From Dasyornis broadbenti (taxonomy: Eukaryota > Chordata > Aves > Passeriformes > Dasyornithidae), in assembly GCA_013397935.1 (NCBI GenBank), contig VZRN01004254.1, positions 806,001-870,000 on the forward strand: 64,000 bases of DNA. Direction: 5' to 3'. Every line of letters begins with the position of its first letter. The stretch's first letter is position 1. Below the pieces are notes generated by a model. That model saw only the letters and a list, made by a program, of their open reading frames with translations. It was not told the DNA's origin and made no database searches. Positions 11,897 to 25,822 of this stretch are shown piece by piece. Made by a program: the position numbers and the translations under genes.

Positions 11897-13562
11897 AATG
11901 TATGAAATTCAGATATAGAAGCACATAGAAATGGATGTTATTTTGGACTTTGTCTCTTCAAAATGTATTAGCCACAGTCCAAAGGGTAAAAAAGCCTTAA
12001 AACATTTCAGATATCTCTGAGGCACTCCTGCCTCTGAGCCTGTCCTTGCCTAAAAGATACCCCATCCCCAGCTCATTTGCCTGCTGAAATCCTCTCCCTG
12101 TCCTCCTGTCTATTCCCAGTGTCATCAGACTAACTCACTCCAATTCCACAGCTGCCAGGAGGTTCTTGGGGACTTTGTATTTGCCTTTTACCCTCCTCCA
12201 GGGACACGGGACCAAGGTAAGTTATACCCACACCTGCATGTTTCCTAGGTGGGGGACTGACGCTGTGGTTAGAATCACACTGAAAGCAACAGATTCCCTA
12301 AACCTGCACAAATCACTGAAAAGCAGCTCCCACTAGCTAAGGATCATGTTCCGTATGCTCAAATTCCCAAGTCAAAACCCCTTTTCCTCCCTGGCCTCTG
12401 GAGACATATTGCATCACATTACCCATGGAATAGACAGGATATAGCAAAGCACGCCTGTGTGTGACAGAAGTCACAGGCAGGCTGTTCTACAACATACCTA
12501 ATATCTCACCCCCTGAATACACAGCGTGTTTAAAAGTTTACATGCAGGTGCAAGTGGAGGAATCTCTGTAATGCTCTTTGTTGAGTTATTTTCTTTTCTC
12601 CCTTTTTAGTTTTATTAACAAGAAGAAAAAAATCAAATAAAATTTTGCACAAAAGTTCAGAATAAGAGACAAGAACGAGAAAAGATTTTTACTATATGTA
12701 ACAAAAGATGAGACTTATTTTAGCAAACATGCTATCGCCTCAATGCCAAGGGAAAAGCACTTGTCATTAGAGAAATGAATTGCTCAGCTGTTTATAAGAT
12801 AAAAGCTCTGGGGAAATTTCTCAAGGCCCAAACCACAAAGCATTGCAGGGTTACACAAACATATGTTGCAGGTGTTTTAGGGTAGACAGGTGGGAAAACT
12901 TCAGCTACTAAAAAAATACTCCACTTAATAGATTGTATCTGAAACTAGATAACCTCACTGCAACAGAGAAAAAACAAAACAGCAGCAGTGAATTCTACAT
13001 CCAGGCACAATAGGCTTACCAAAATAACCATCTCACTAGCGAGATCTCACAAATGGAATTTTTTAAAACTATTTTTTTCCAATATATTAAACAAATTCTT
13101 CCAAACATTTATCTTTTTTTCCTTAAACTACTAGTATTTTAAGCCTAAACCAAAAACCAGACTGAACCAAACATATCTAAAAAGAAGAAAAGGATCATGA
13201 TGGAATATTGTTCTACTTATTTAAACAATTATTTTTAGGGACCCCATTTTCTCCTTTTTTCCCTCTTTAGCTGACTTGGCAATATTGGATTTTTTCATAA
13301 CTCTTGTACTGCCTACAACATTTTCTTATTAAAATTCTACTTTTTCCCTTTCATTTGTTTCTAATGAAATTTGAAGGATCATGTGACCCTAAATTCAAAT
13401 AGGACTGAGAAGCCAGGAAAGGTTTACCTTTTCCTGCTAGATCATCTTCCTTCTTCAATAAAGATGATGCAAAAATAGCAAAAATTTGGACTGAGAACAG
13501 AGCTGAAATATAGCAGCTGAGATGTGGATAAGGAATACGGTTTTTTCAGTTCAGCAGTTTTT

Positions 13563-13614
13563 CTATTAGGCACTAATAATTAATATGAAGTGTTTACTAA
13601 TTATTACCTAATAG
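13563..13614. other. Imperfect hairpin built on TAAT motifs
   Basis: The left arm CTATTAGGCACTAATAATTA (13563-13582) pairs with the right arm TAATTATTACCTAATAG (13598-13614), apart from a 3-base bulge. The loop is about 15 bases. The arms carry several TAAT cores. It could be a cruciform-prone site, an old palindromic element end, or paired homeodomain sites. Confidence 0.55.
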
Positions 13615-16600
13615 CTTAGAGAGAGATTTCACCTTTCCTCTTTTTATTCTTTTGTCAGATATTTAAGCAGCTGTCTCCACTCCACATGAACAGCATAAGC
13701 AAAGTCTTAATATTACAGAAACATATCACAGTATTTTCTATACTAAACAACCAACCCATCCCAAATTCCAAAGCACCCTAAGCAAACACCATTCCCCAAA
13801 CAAACAAACCTTTCTTTTCACCTGCTAATTCTCCTCTTCCTTTATTATACCTTCTACAGAACAAGCAACCTGCTGGAGCACAGAAGGTATTTTATCCACC
13901 TATGAACCACTGAGTTATTAGAATGAAAAAAACCCCAGTGAGACATTAAATGACATAATGTACTATTGCCAATTTGAAAGTGGTTCAAGGCCAAGAGCAA
14001 AATACCATCAAAAACACAGATTGATAGTCTGAGTCTATCAACCCTGTGTATGAAAGCAGCACAAAATGAAGGGTACACTGCACAGAACTAATAAAGAACT
14101 TCTTTAATCACAGGAGTCAGGAGATCCATGCACTAATATTGGTGTTGGCAAAGGAATGGCATAATCCTCAAGCTGGGAATAATGCTTCCTGTTTGCATTT
14201 TTCTGAAGATGCTAAGGGTCTCAATCATGGACCTTGTTATTTACAATGCAATAACAGCATGAAAAATTACCATATTTAATTGTTTCTAAAGAAAATTATG
14301 GAGGGTTTTTTTTTTTTGTTGTTGTTTTTTGGTTTTTTTTTTTCAAAGCAACAAAATTTCCCAGAAAAAGACTGAAAAGAAAAGAAAAGAAAATTCATTT
14401 AATTGGGTCATGAATGGAAGACACCTCTGATCAGGCTGAAATAAATTATATCCAGTTTTGTTACGTGACAACCCTCCATACCCCTGGCAACTAGAAATTT
14501 CAGACACCAGGAAGATATTTTAAATACTGTGCGTTATGGTCTGTTTTTAACTTCATACACACATGCTTTCTCTCACATGGGCATTCTACGACAAGAGATG
14601 AAGAACTGAAAAAAAATGACAAGTGAGATTTAAAAATGCTTCAGTGACTTGACTGAAAGAAATATCTGGCTGTGTATTTTGGCTTCTTGTCCTAACTGTT
14701 TGGGAAGCCTTTTTTAATTTTAATTTTAATTTATAGTATTACAGCATATTGCGGTTTAACAGGTAGATCAAATCCTACCAAATCAGCTTTTATTGATATT
14801 CCAGACAAAAAGACTCTGACCTGCCAATGTTCAAGTTCATAACCTGCGTAAAATCCCCATCTTGCTTCAACAGAATCGCTTAAGTACCTTTTAAATCTGC
14901 CTCTTAATTTAGTTGCCTATTTTTCAGCTGAACCCTTGGTTTTAAGAAGTAAATTAACTAAATAGTAAGGTATAAATCTGACAGTGTTCAGCTCTACCCC
15001 CCGACAGATTTATGCTCTGGCATCTTGCAGCCTCACACAGTTAGGAACAGGAGTTTTACAACATTGTGGAGGAAAGCTCCAGGCTCTTGAAGGGAACACA
15101 CAGCAAGCCTTACTTTAAACCCTGGAATGCTCCAAATTATGAGATTTAAAATATGACATCTTTATGTACAGAAAAGCTACCACATTATGGTTTTATTGGC
15201 ACTCGTTTTGGACAACCTGTATAACTCACTGATGGCTTTGTGAGTAATGCAGTTATCTGAAGCTTATACTTATACACCCCTTGTAACCACACTTACAGCA
15301 TTATATCTTCTCCAGATAAATGTTTGTACACAAATCTCACATATCAGGGAAAAACAAGAACATTTTAAGGTGCTATTTGGTTATTTCCGTGACGTGGAGA
15401 AGCAACAGAATAATTAAATGTTCTGCGTGTAATGTGCTACATAAACCACTTGGAAAAGGGCCCCAGGGGAGTGAAAAAAGCTCATTCACAGAGCCCCATG
15501 GACACACCACACCAAAAGGAATATGACATCCAAGTCTTTTCCTGTGAAACAGAGAGAGAAGCTAAGGTTCTGGTGCTGCGGGACAAGCAACTCCTTTCAT
15601 TTTAGGATTCCAATCATAAGGAACTATCCTGCAGAGCCATTTTGATCACTACTGCTCCTTAAAAAGACAAAGGACAAAGGCATAACATCTCCAAACCTAG
15701 TTTTCCATAACAAGTTACAGCAAATGAGAAAACAACCATTCTGAGTTCCATCTTGGTGGCATTTTGCTCTTTCAGAGAAGCACTTCCCAATACAAATGTA
15801 CTCAAATAGCTTTGATTACAATTGATACACAAATACTATAAAATATGTAGGTACACAAGCAGTATATCTACATTTATATTAGAAGAAAATGAACTCAAAT
15901 TCCATCATAATAGGTTGGATATGACTCAGTAGCTAATCTTTCATATATTATTGAAAAGTTATGAATCCATTTTTATATAACTCCCAGTTTGTGTTTTGCA
16001 AATTTTAGTAGATAAATTATGATATGGTGAAATTTTGATTAGGTAGAATCAAAGTGCTTTAAGTGCTTCCTTTTGATAAACTACCTTGCAAACTAGAAAT
16101 GATTAATTGAATTGTCAGGTTGCACATAAGAAGAACCATAATCACCTCACTATAACAGTGTTAAATATGTCTTATTAGTGTAATTTTATAAATAACTTTA
16201 CTTTTTAGGAAGGGTCAGTAGCTTCCGATGACTTTTTAAACAGAAGTAAACCTATCAACTGAAAGAAACAGCCCCAAGAAATTCACAAGCAATAAGTTTT
16301 ATTGGTAGCTAAAGTAATTAAAAGCTTAAAAGGCTTTAGTTTCTTGCTTTAGCAGCAAGTACAGTCAGAACTGCTTTTACTTTGCTACTGAGGATGTCAA
16401 CTTGCTCAAACAGAAGGAACAGTTTCAAAGTTCTGTCTTCCAAAGAGCACCTTCTCGTCCATCTTGTCCTGGAGACTTGCTGTCAAAAGTTAGCCAAAAG
16501 TAGACACAACAGTTCCTAACTCACCTTTAGCCATTTCCTCTGAAAGACTCTGCACCCTTCCACCCTCCCAGAAATCAGCAGCCACACCACCCACTCCTTC

Positions 16601-18025
16601 CTGCCCTTAAGGTGGCCAGTGCCTCTCCTTCCTGCTGTGCCACACAGGATGGGCAGTGAGGCCAACCAAGTCACATGGCTGGGCGCTGCTCTCGCTGCCA
16701 GCAGGGGATTGCAGCACCATCTTGCTTGGCCCCACACAGATCTGGGACAAGTCCTTTGCTTCTGCAGCATCTTATCTGTGGCACGGCTTTGGCTTAACTA
16801 TGAGAGATGTCACTGTTCTGGAAGCTTTGCTTTATTCTGTATTATTTTCCACCATATTCCTATTAATTTAAATGTAATGGCTGTTTAATTTGGATGGATA
16901 CAATATTTGTGAGCTCTTACCCACACAACTGGCCTGTGTGTGCAACACTAAGGAGAGAGCAACATTTGGGAACTGCATTGCCACTGGCAATCCAAGAGAT
17001 CAGCTTTCTCCCTCGAGTGATGACTACTGTGTTGCATATGGTACTGCAGAATGAGAAGGACTTTGAAAGGTTTCTCATTTGGAAAGTCTTGACTAGATGA
17101 CTAATCAACCACTTTCCAATTTTTTTTTCCTGAAAATATTACTTGTGGCATACAGGGAATATTGAAGATGACTATTTTATGGTGGGTTGATTACATGGTT
17201 AATGTACCTGTGAAGAGATTGCAATGAACTTTGAGAGAGATAAGAAAGCTCTTACATCAGAGTATTGACCATGTAGCCTTTTTGTATTTCAGAACGCATG
17301 GGAGCATTGGGAAAAAAAGTGTTGAAACAAATGTACAAAAATGAAGCAGATTTTTAATTCATGGTACACTTACTATTTTTACGTGGTACTATGGCAACAC
17401 GGTTATTCCAAGTAATTTATCATTAAACTCTTAGCCGCCTGTCATACCTTATTCTATTAATGAAACACAATAACGGAATATTTAAATCAATAATTCTTAA
17501 AACAAAGCACAGACCATCTCATTGGAAAACACAAGTTTCTCATTTTAAGAACATTAATATAAACAAGGAATAAGTTAATATCATGGCTTTTACACATAAA
17601 ATATATGCAATGCTTAGTCATATAGGCCCACATGAAAGAGCTTAGCATGCAGTTACAGAAAAAACATTGATTTATTTAAAGTGAGGTGTTTAGATTACAT
17701 CTAACCTAATTGTATTTGCAAATAGGAATGTTAGAACATCAAAATGCTTGAGCTCACTACAAGGAATTGAAGGTGGTTATAAAAGCAGAGGTCGAGTTGA
17801 AGATGGTGACACATTTTTTGTTCATAAAAATCTATCTACCTCACATTAAACACGCAAGATCTTAAACTTTCAGAAATTTAGGTAGATAGAAGTTCTCTGT
17901 GAATCACTGAAAGTAAATGCACTTATTTTTTGTTTCTCCTAAATCCTTTTCTCCCAGATGAAGAGATGTGTAGTCAGCTTTTCTGGAAAACCTCATTTCC
18001 TTTATCAATCACAACCCATGTAAAA

Positions 18026-18087
18026 GCGACTCTCCTTTAAAGTACAGGTGACCTTAGTCAGGCAACTCTCCTTACTTAAAGTACAGC
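18026..18087. repeat. Imperfect tandem repeat, period about 36 bases
   Basis: GCGACTCTCCTTTAAAGTAC is followed 36 bases later by GCAACTCTCCTTACTTAAAG and TACAGC. Two copies with one substitution and one small insertion. Confidence 0.75.
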
Positions 18088-18240
18088 AGCTCATACTCCC
18101 AGCTCCCTGGTAACTTACTTCTCATGCACCTAACCCCCCCAATCTATTATGTCTCCTGAAATATCAGTCACATTCTTCATGATCAAAACAAAAAAGCAAA
18201 AAGCAAACGTTTGTTCAGAGTCCCCCTCCCCCTTGCTGGT

Positions 18241-18400
18241 ACCCCTGTAATGAAGTGGACCCGCGCCCCAGCAGTACCTCTGCGTGGAGGTACAAATTAA
18301 TGAGCTGCTAATGCCGGAGCAGCGCCAGATCCTAACTTCTGATTGGCTGCAATCTGGTCATTAAAGAGAGGTAATTAATGCCAGATTGCACACACAATGC
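18241..18400. promoter_or_regulatory. Candidate conserved enhancer-like element with inverted repeat
   Basis: A block with CpGs and higher GC inside an AT-rich intron. It has an inverted CCAAT (GATTGGCTG near 18341), two homeodomain-type cores (ATTAATGAG and GTAATTAATG), and a perfect 10-base inverted repeat (TGCAATCTGG at 18348-18357, CCAGATTGCA at 18381-18390) around the second core. No repeat family or coding signal. Regulatory role is inferred. Confidence 0.35.
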
Positions 18401-21400
18401 TAACAAACAAACAAAACAACCCCAAACCTGCTTTTCTCCTGCCACAAATGGCAAAACAACAATACTGACATAACGACAGCGTTCAAAGGACAGTTGCAGC
18501 TCTGCAGCGGCACCTCAGTTAATGAGTGTATAGAAAAGAATTTATCTGAAGAAGAAGAAAGTGAAACTCAGCAGCCTTTCAGGCATATGAAACCAGCTTG
18601 GAGAAAACTCTGAGACGGTGGCAGCTACTTAAGAAGAAAATTCAGCTGAAAATAAATGTACAAAGAGTTCGGTTCAAAATTTCAGCAATGTGTTTTCCCC
18701 TTGTCACTCATTGCTCAGATAGTGAATAGTGTTAAAAGCTAGAATGCAGATTTCTCCAACTATTTGTTATACGAGTGATCATGACCATATTTTATTGCTG
18801 AAGTTTTCTGGCAGTACCTGTAATTTCAGTCATGATGAACTAATATGACTTCTTTGAACTGTCATGTATGCTTCTCCATGGATTTAGTTAGAATTTAATA
18901 TTATTATATAGCCACTTTCAATGTCAGCAAATAGCTAAAATACTATGTTGAAAAAATAGCAGCAGGAGTAACTAGAATATTACTAGCACAAGTAACAAAT
19001 TAATTTCCATCAAACAAGCACATTCTTTTTTTTTCTTTTTTTTTTTAATTGATAGTTTATGACAAAAGGTGTCTCCACTGAATTAATCTCCTAACTAGCT
19101 TGCTCAATGAATGGGGCAACTCACCATGTTAAAATATCTGAAAGCCAACTTACTTTACAGAAAAATTAAGAACAAATACAGTAAGCTTTCAGACAAAGGA
19201 TAGTTGCCAGGTTCTTAGCATGTGATGCAAAACTGTAATATTCTATGTAGTGCTTTAGTTTTATAATAAGTCATTGTGATAAGGTTCACACTTCAACATA
19301 GAACAACATACAAATAAGAACACCCAAAGATGAAAATTACTTTGCTTATGTTGCTGTATTAGAATTTTATTTGCTAAAGGGTGAAAACAGATTTTCAAAA
19401 TTCACAGTTAACTTAAAACAATAGTTTTAAACCTTTTATTCCTAGCCCTGGCTGCCTTCAGGAAGGAAAGAACATCTGGTTATTTAAGGAACACAATATG
19501 TTCACATTTTCTATGACTTTTGTTTCTAATTGGGTTTTTTAATTTTTTTTTTATTTGAACAACTCTAGTTAGAACTATGTTTTTTAATCACTTTATATTT
19601 TTCCAGTGCCCTATCTCCATATCTCTACTTCTTAATTTTGCTGCCTTTGCTTTGAAATTAACAGTGCTCAATGGTTTTGATAAGGAAAAAACCTGAAGAA
19701 AATGAGCCACTCATGGTGTATTAAATATGCAGGCACACACCTTCAGTAAATGTTTTTGGATATACATAAAAGAACCTTCCCTTATTTTTTCATTTCACAT
19801 ATACACAATTTTAATAGCCCATTCTTCCATAAGAAGCTCTACTTTTATATTCAGAAGGACTGTAAGTGCATAGAAGTTACTTTAATATAAATAATTGAGG
19901 CAATTATCTGTTCAAAGATTGGAAATGTGAAACAAATACTCTTCTACGCAGGTTAACTTTATCACCCTATGCAAAGACAACTACATTGATGTGAGCTTTT
20001 CATTCCATGTTTTTCTAAGAAGTAGAGCTAGCCAAATGCAGAAAAAGCTGAAATTCAGTTATTCTGCACTGATCCATACTCATGCCTGTAAAATTAGTAT
20101 CTCTCAGGCCCCCCCTCTGAGACAGGTGCATTCACTTGTTTTCAGCTATTACAGAGATATGTATTTATCTTCTGTGGCACTGAAAAATATCAGGGATGTG
20201 GTATCTAAAATTTTCTCTTATCTCGACTGCCAACTGGGGTTTGCAAAGTGAACAGGAGAGCTGCTGCACCCACTAGGTTAATGGCAAGTACTCATTACTT
20301 TTCATATGATTGTTAATACTGAATAATACCAAGGCTTCTGGTAAGGTTTGATTGCACAAAAGGTCAGGAAATTGTACTTGCCCATCTTTAAGAAAAAAAT
20401 GTCACCTATCTTTTAAGTATAGCTTTCTTCTGACATTTAAGTTGCTCTCCTGGTGATGACTGCAGTGAAAAGAAGCAAACCAAATGTGACAGGTTCATCG
20501 AGCCAAAGTTTAGCTCTCCAATACAAAAAGTAAGAAGGAAATAGCTGTTATGTCAGAACAAAGAAATAGAAGAAATAATAGATGTTTTCAGATGTACAAA
20601 CCCAGGTTATCTCCAGAACTGGAAGTTACAGATGAAGAAGCGGTATCAGGTCCATCTTAACAACTTCATCATATATGACAAGATTGTTCCTTACGAATCT
20701 TTGAGTTTTATGCACCTACCCGCAACATTTCTTAGTCCAAATACCCCACAACCTCCCCTCTGTAAGATGATTTGGTATTTTCCTAGCTGCAAAAATAATA
20801 TGGAAGACAATACATATTAGCAAACCTGCAAGAGGTACATTCCTGCTCGTCCTACTATGACTTCTAAACTGCATTTCTTGTCCAGCTGAGATTTAAAGCT
20901 CCAAGGAGCAGAGAGTAGCCTCTCTCAGATATTTGGAACAACACTAAACATTCTTGGTATGTCCAACAAATAATGAAATAAGCCACTGGACCATGCAAAA
21001 GTCTCCCAGAGAAGGTTCCCTGATTTCACATATTAAAACCCAAGTGAAATCTCAGAAGAAATGGCATGCAGAACAACTCAGCCCTGGATAAGGAGAGATA
21101 AAATTGCACTGAACCAAATGTAATGTCCTATTAGAAACCAGAAGCTTGTGATGGAGAAATGCACAAGAAAACATCAAAGAAGAAAGAAAAATAATTAAGC
21201 ACTGAATTTGTTAATCACCACTTACAAGTTACACTACAGAATAAAATCTCTTTGTCATTTCTTCCAATCTCCTTTTATCTGCACAGGGAATAAGGGCAAA
21301 TGGAATTACTTCTATGCAGCTTGCAAAAAAAAAAAAGTAATCATAATTTACCTACTTATTTTGGTATATAATCCGTGCACTGACTTTAGACTACTACAGC

Positions 21401-23480
21401 ACCCATGATGCCTCGTTGAGTCTTCCCTTTCATGCTGTTTAATGAAAAATGATGACAGACTTGGAAATGTTTGTGTGTAGGTCTTACAGAACACCAAGAC
21501 TTCTATTTCAGACACATGGAGAAGAGGGACTGAACAAACACATGCTTACAGACACGTAAGTGAAACTTGAAGTCATATCTAGGAAAAAGTAAGAAACAGG
21601 TATGCAAGTAATAGCCTTGAAAATATATATGTTTCTCAGACCAGGAACTGCTTTCTAGTTTTAGAAAGATCCTTTAGAACAGTTTTACTTCCTTACTGTA
21701 AGAAGTCCCAATCTGTTTAAGCAGCCTCAACACAAAGACCCAATGTAAAATGAGAGGTGGTTGTAAGCCCCTTAGGCTCTTCATTCTCTGGAAATCAGAG
21801 CTTCTCGACCTTCAGAGTATTTCCCAAGCAGAAAAGTACAGCTCAGAAATGAGAAACAATTGCATTTTATCATATTTAAATTGACAAAGCAACTACCACT
21901 CTTTGTACGAAAGAGTTTCAAGTACTAATTCAGCTGAGCAAAGGGAGAAAGACATGGTAGAACTGCATCCAGCATTAATCTGAAAGCCATTCAAGGCCCA
22001 CCTGAGAATGTTAGTTAATAGGACACCAAGGCTTTACAAGCCTGACAACTTCTTTCTGTTGGAGACAAGAGCATAAGGAGTGGAATAGTGACCAAGCCTC
22101 TTTTCTGGGAAGCTGGTGGTTTATTTTTGTCCCCTTCAGCTGATGGGATATCTTGTATGCTGCCTAGCATGTATCAGAGGACAGCCAAATAATTAGTAAT
22201 CACTTTATTGTTTAACATATCTCTTCAATAAATGACAGACTACATATTGCATTCAGATGGATACCTTAGAAAAATTTCCTACCTTTGTATCTTTCTTCTA
22301 AAAAATATTTCTATCTTGTTTTCCTAAGAAAGTACATAAATAAATGCTGGGCAGTTTGATTTTACATACTGCTGCCAAAATCTTAAGAAAGATTCCTGAG
22401 ATCTAACATTGGAAAACTTTCTTACACACTGAAAAGATGATACACTTTACTTCTCATCATGAAAGAAATCTTTGTGCCTGAAAGGAATGAAGAAAGCAGC
22501 TATAAGGATGCAGATTTCTGCAAAAAACTGATATAGAAAAACAAAGAGACAATTTTTTTTTTTAATCCATAAAAGTGTAAACACTGGTACTGAATGAAAT
22601 TTTGCAGAAGTCAGTCAGAGTGCAGAAGTGATGAATTTTTTGCTTTCAAAGATGTTGTGCATCAAGAAGATGAGGGAAATCAGACTTTACACTGGCAACC
22701 TACTAATGGGACATGTACAAAGACAGTTCAAAACCAGCAGCACAAATTCTGCTATCTGCCAGAGATCTGAGTAAGCAAAGATTACTGTGTACAGCTGCAT
22801 CTCAAGCACTTTATCCACTATACAGTGAATATCTCCTGTATATTATACCCACACATATACACATGCCATTCTAAAATAGCAAGAGGTTTTCTTTTTTTTT
22901 AAATAGATATCAGAAACTACATGCTACTAATATGTGACATAAAATTTATGAATTTATACATTTTGTTCATGTGAATCTTTACAGGCTCTAACATCGAACT
23001 CTTGTTATTAATTGAAAATGTCACATAGCGATTATATATTACACAGGAGTAGTGCTTTAAGGATTAACAATGATTAATCTCAGAAATCCCATGAAAAAGG
23101 TCTTTCAGATGAAATTGCATGATGCTTTCTATACAGCTTACTAGGTTTTATATAGTAACATTACTGTTTCCCTGAAAAGTATACTTTATCCTAGAAGATG
23201 TCTGTGCAGAATACCAAGCAAAGTCATTCTAAAGAGCACATCTGCAGTTACCAGAGCTCCTGGATAACTTTAGCAAAGTATCCTTTAAAGTATCTTTTAA
23301 AGGGTAAAGGAACTTGTTTCTATTCTGTTTCCAACTCTTTCCTTCAGCTTCTTTATCAGGTAAGAAAAAACTTGAAACTACCACTTAGTTTCCAAAATGT
23401 AGCTTGTTATTAACTGCACAGCATTTACAACACTTTATTACAATGATTTATTCCCCATATTTACAGAGCAAGCATCTCAC

Positions 23481-23587
23481 CTTTGGATCTCGGAGAAAAA
23501 GTGCTCTTAAGATAAGGGAGTGAACATCTCCAATAGGTGGATAATGCATCAGAAGTCCCAAACAGGTCTGATAATTACTTGAGATCA
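23481..23587 (-). CDS. TBC1D5: TBC1D5 internal exon, end of the TBC domain
   Basis: This 107-base exon completes the Leu codon left open by the previous exon and encodes 35 further residues, ISSNYQTCLGLLMHYPPIGD through to ALFLRDPK. This is the helical end of the TBC fold in TBC1D5. One visible difference from human is PPIGD in place of PFIGD. The acceptor is TTCTAG just above 23587. The donor is GTGAGATG just below 23481. It ends exactly on a codon boundary (phase 0), so it joins the next exon in frame. It is too short to show as a simple start-to-stop open frame and was found by matching the family sequence on the minus strand. Its neighbours are introns of 5.9 kb upstream and 14.8 kb downstream. 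Confidence 0.96.
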
Positions 23588-23620
23588 CTAGAATTCAAAT
23601 GAAAAAAACCAAACAACAGG

Positions 23621-23641
23621 GGGAGAGAGAGAGAGAGAGAA
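23621..23641. repeat. GA dinucleotide microsatellite
   Basis: Short run of about nine GA units after GGGG, in the intron just upstream of the exon acceptor at 23587. Confidence 0.9.
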
Positions 23642-25520
23642 AGAAAATATTACTGTCTTATTTTGATATTCCAAAACAGTACCTTTTCCAGTAAATTCAT
23701 TACAATTCAGATTTTGCTGTCTTTTCCCACATGGTCTCAGAACTCAAGCAGTGCTCAGAGTAAAAGGAGTTATACATAATCAAGCTTCATGACTACACTT
23801 GGTCCAATATAATTAAGAACAGTGCTAAAACTACAACTTTATGCCATAGACATTTCTGTTAGCTACAGATTCAGATGCCTCAATTTAGAGCTCCATAGCT
23901 GTGCACCTAAAGCCTGCCCCAGGCAGTAGGGTCAGAGCAATACTGTCAGCAGAGCCTGAAAAACTAGTCCTATACTCCAAAATCGACATGGACTTTTCAG
24001 ACGCTCCTCCACAGACATCTAAATTTAAGAATGATAATTTGTGTTTATGGCTTTATGATAACTTTGCCCCACTCTGACAATTTTTTGCAGAAATACCTTT
24101 TATGTTGCTCTTATATACAAATGTACATACATACACACACTCAGATATATGTAAAATTATTCAGCAACTCCTTGTTTTGTCCTAAATCTGTAACTTCACA
24201 AAATGTACAGGAAAGAGGGAAAAGACTAGATTTTAATTTCATAAATACTAAAAGATATAGTTCACCATTAACTTGCTTAGATGTCTTTAAATTACTCAGA
24301 AAATTTTAAGCAAACTTTGCTGTAATTTTGTTCTAATCTGCTTAATTTTATCTGAATCTAAGTAAGTATACTCTATGGCTTTTTGCTTCTTGTTGTCTTC
24401 TGCTTTTTTTTTTTTTCCTTCCCAAATCAATCTAATTATGAGCACAATTATTAAAGACATCTTTTCAAGCAGGTCTATGTAAACTACTTCATTTCTTTTG
24501 CACCATCTAAATCCAGGCAATCCATCTGCCACAGCTGTCAAAGCAATGCCTGTTAATGATGCCTCCACTCTGCAACATAAAGACAGTCTCCAACAATAGT
24601 AATTGTAAATAAATTTCTAACAAACTTACTATTCTGAGAACTTTAGCTGTAGTAAGAAATACTTTTAATTAATCAGGGACATTACAAATACAAAATGATT
24701 TTGAATCAATATAAAGCAAAATAAAGGGCAGTTTTGCAGACAGAGAAATTTAAATGGTTTACTATTTTCTTTCATGTGAATAAGCCTCATATCCCCCTGC
24801 ACCTTACCTCCCTCAACAAGAGGATTATGGGGAAAAGATGCAGGACTGGGCGAAATGAATAATTATAATCTGTGTAAGGAACCACTTTATCATCTTCATT
24901 TCCGTTGCTGATCCGACAGCTTGTAATTTCATACATCTGCTTTCATTTGTAAAGCACTCACTTATCCTACTCATTCTTTATCTGTTCTGCCTGTTCTTTT
25001 TCCTACCCTTTGTTTTTCTTGTTCATATTCAGGTACCTGCTTTTTCTTCTTGAAGTCACAAAGCTGGCATAATGAACACCATACAATGGCCTCCGTCAGA
25101 GTTCTTTCAGAGTACAATACGAGCACCACACAGAACATACCCAATCAAACTCTCATACGCAAATCAAATTTAAGATACTGAACTGCAGTTGTGATCATGA
25201 CAGTGAATATTGATATTAAATGCTAAATAGTTTTATAAATGATAGACACTAAGACCAATGTGTTTCTCTTTTGAACAGATCAGTATGTGTTCTACTCTGC
25301 AATGTAAAATGGATTAAAAATATCCCTTCTTTATTTTTCCTGGAAGAGTTCTTTGCTGTCTCACAGATATAGAGAAAAGTAAATATTAAAAAAACTGATT
25401 TATTTTAATGGTGCAGACTTGACCCCTGACAAAAAACTCCTTATCATCCAGAAAGTTAAAAAAATTCCAGCACTTTAAAAGGACAACCTGCTGATGTCTA
25501 TATATGTTGTCGTTGTTGGG

Positions 25521-25560
25521 GTTTTTTTTTGTTTTTTTTTGTTTTTTTTTGTTTTTTCTT
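25521..25560. repeat. T9G decamer tandem repeat
   Basis: Four units of G followed by a run of T (three exact G-T9 decamers, then a shorter one ending in CTTTT). It sits about 30 bases before the CR1 3' end. Confidence 0.95.
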
Positions 25561-25590
25561 TTAAATCCTCAGGGTTTCCCCCACATATTT

Positions 25591-25822
25591 AAACTGAAAG
25601 AGGTTTAGACTCGACATAAGAAAGAAATTCCTTATTGTGTGAGTGCTGAGGCACTGGAACAGGTTGCCCACAGATGTTGCGGATGCCCCTGAAAGTGCTC
25701 CAGGTCAGGTTGGATAGGGCTTTGAGCCATCTGGTCTAGTGGAAAATGTCTCTGCCCATGCCAGGCAATTGGTCTAGATGATCCTTGGAGGTCCCTTCCA
25801 ACCCAAACCATTCTATGATTTT
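25591..25822 (+). mobile_element. CR1 LINE 3' end (5'-truncated)
   Basis: Typical bird CR1 3' terminus. Visible landmarks are GAGGCACTGGAACAGGTTGC, GGTTGGATAGGGCTTTGAGC, CTAGATGATCCTTGGAGGTC, CCTTCCAACCCAAACCATTC and the terminal TCTATGATTTTT. Only the 3' untranslated end is present, the usual outcome of 5'-truncated insertion. It is on the plus strand, antisense to TBC1D5. Confidence 0.95.

Larger units (their letters stand above)
8634..23480 (-). other. TBC1D5 intron, 14.8 kb, mostly unique sequence
   Basis: Long AT-rich intron. Recognised inside it are a CTCF-like site near 9117, a tandem duplication at 11864-11896, an imperfect hairpin at 13563-13614, an enhancer-like block at about 18241-18400 and an imperfect tandem repeat at 18026-18087. 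Homopolymer-rich stretches occur near 14305-14345 and 19025-19050. The rest (9150-11850, 11900-13540, 13630-18000, 18600-23480) holds no gene, RNA or repeat family I can name. Confidence 0.75.
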
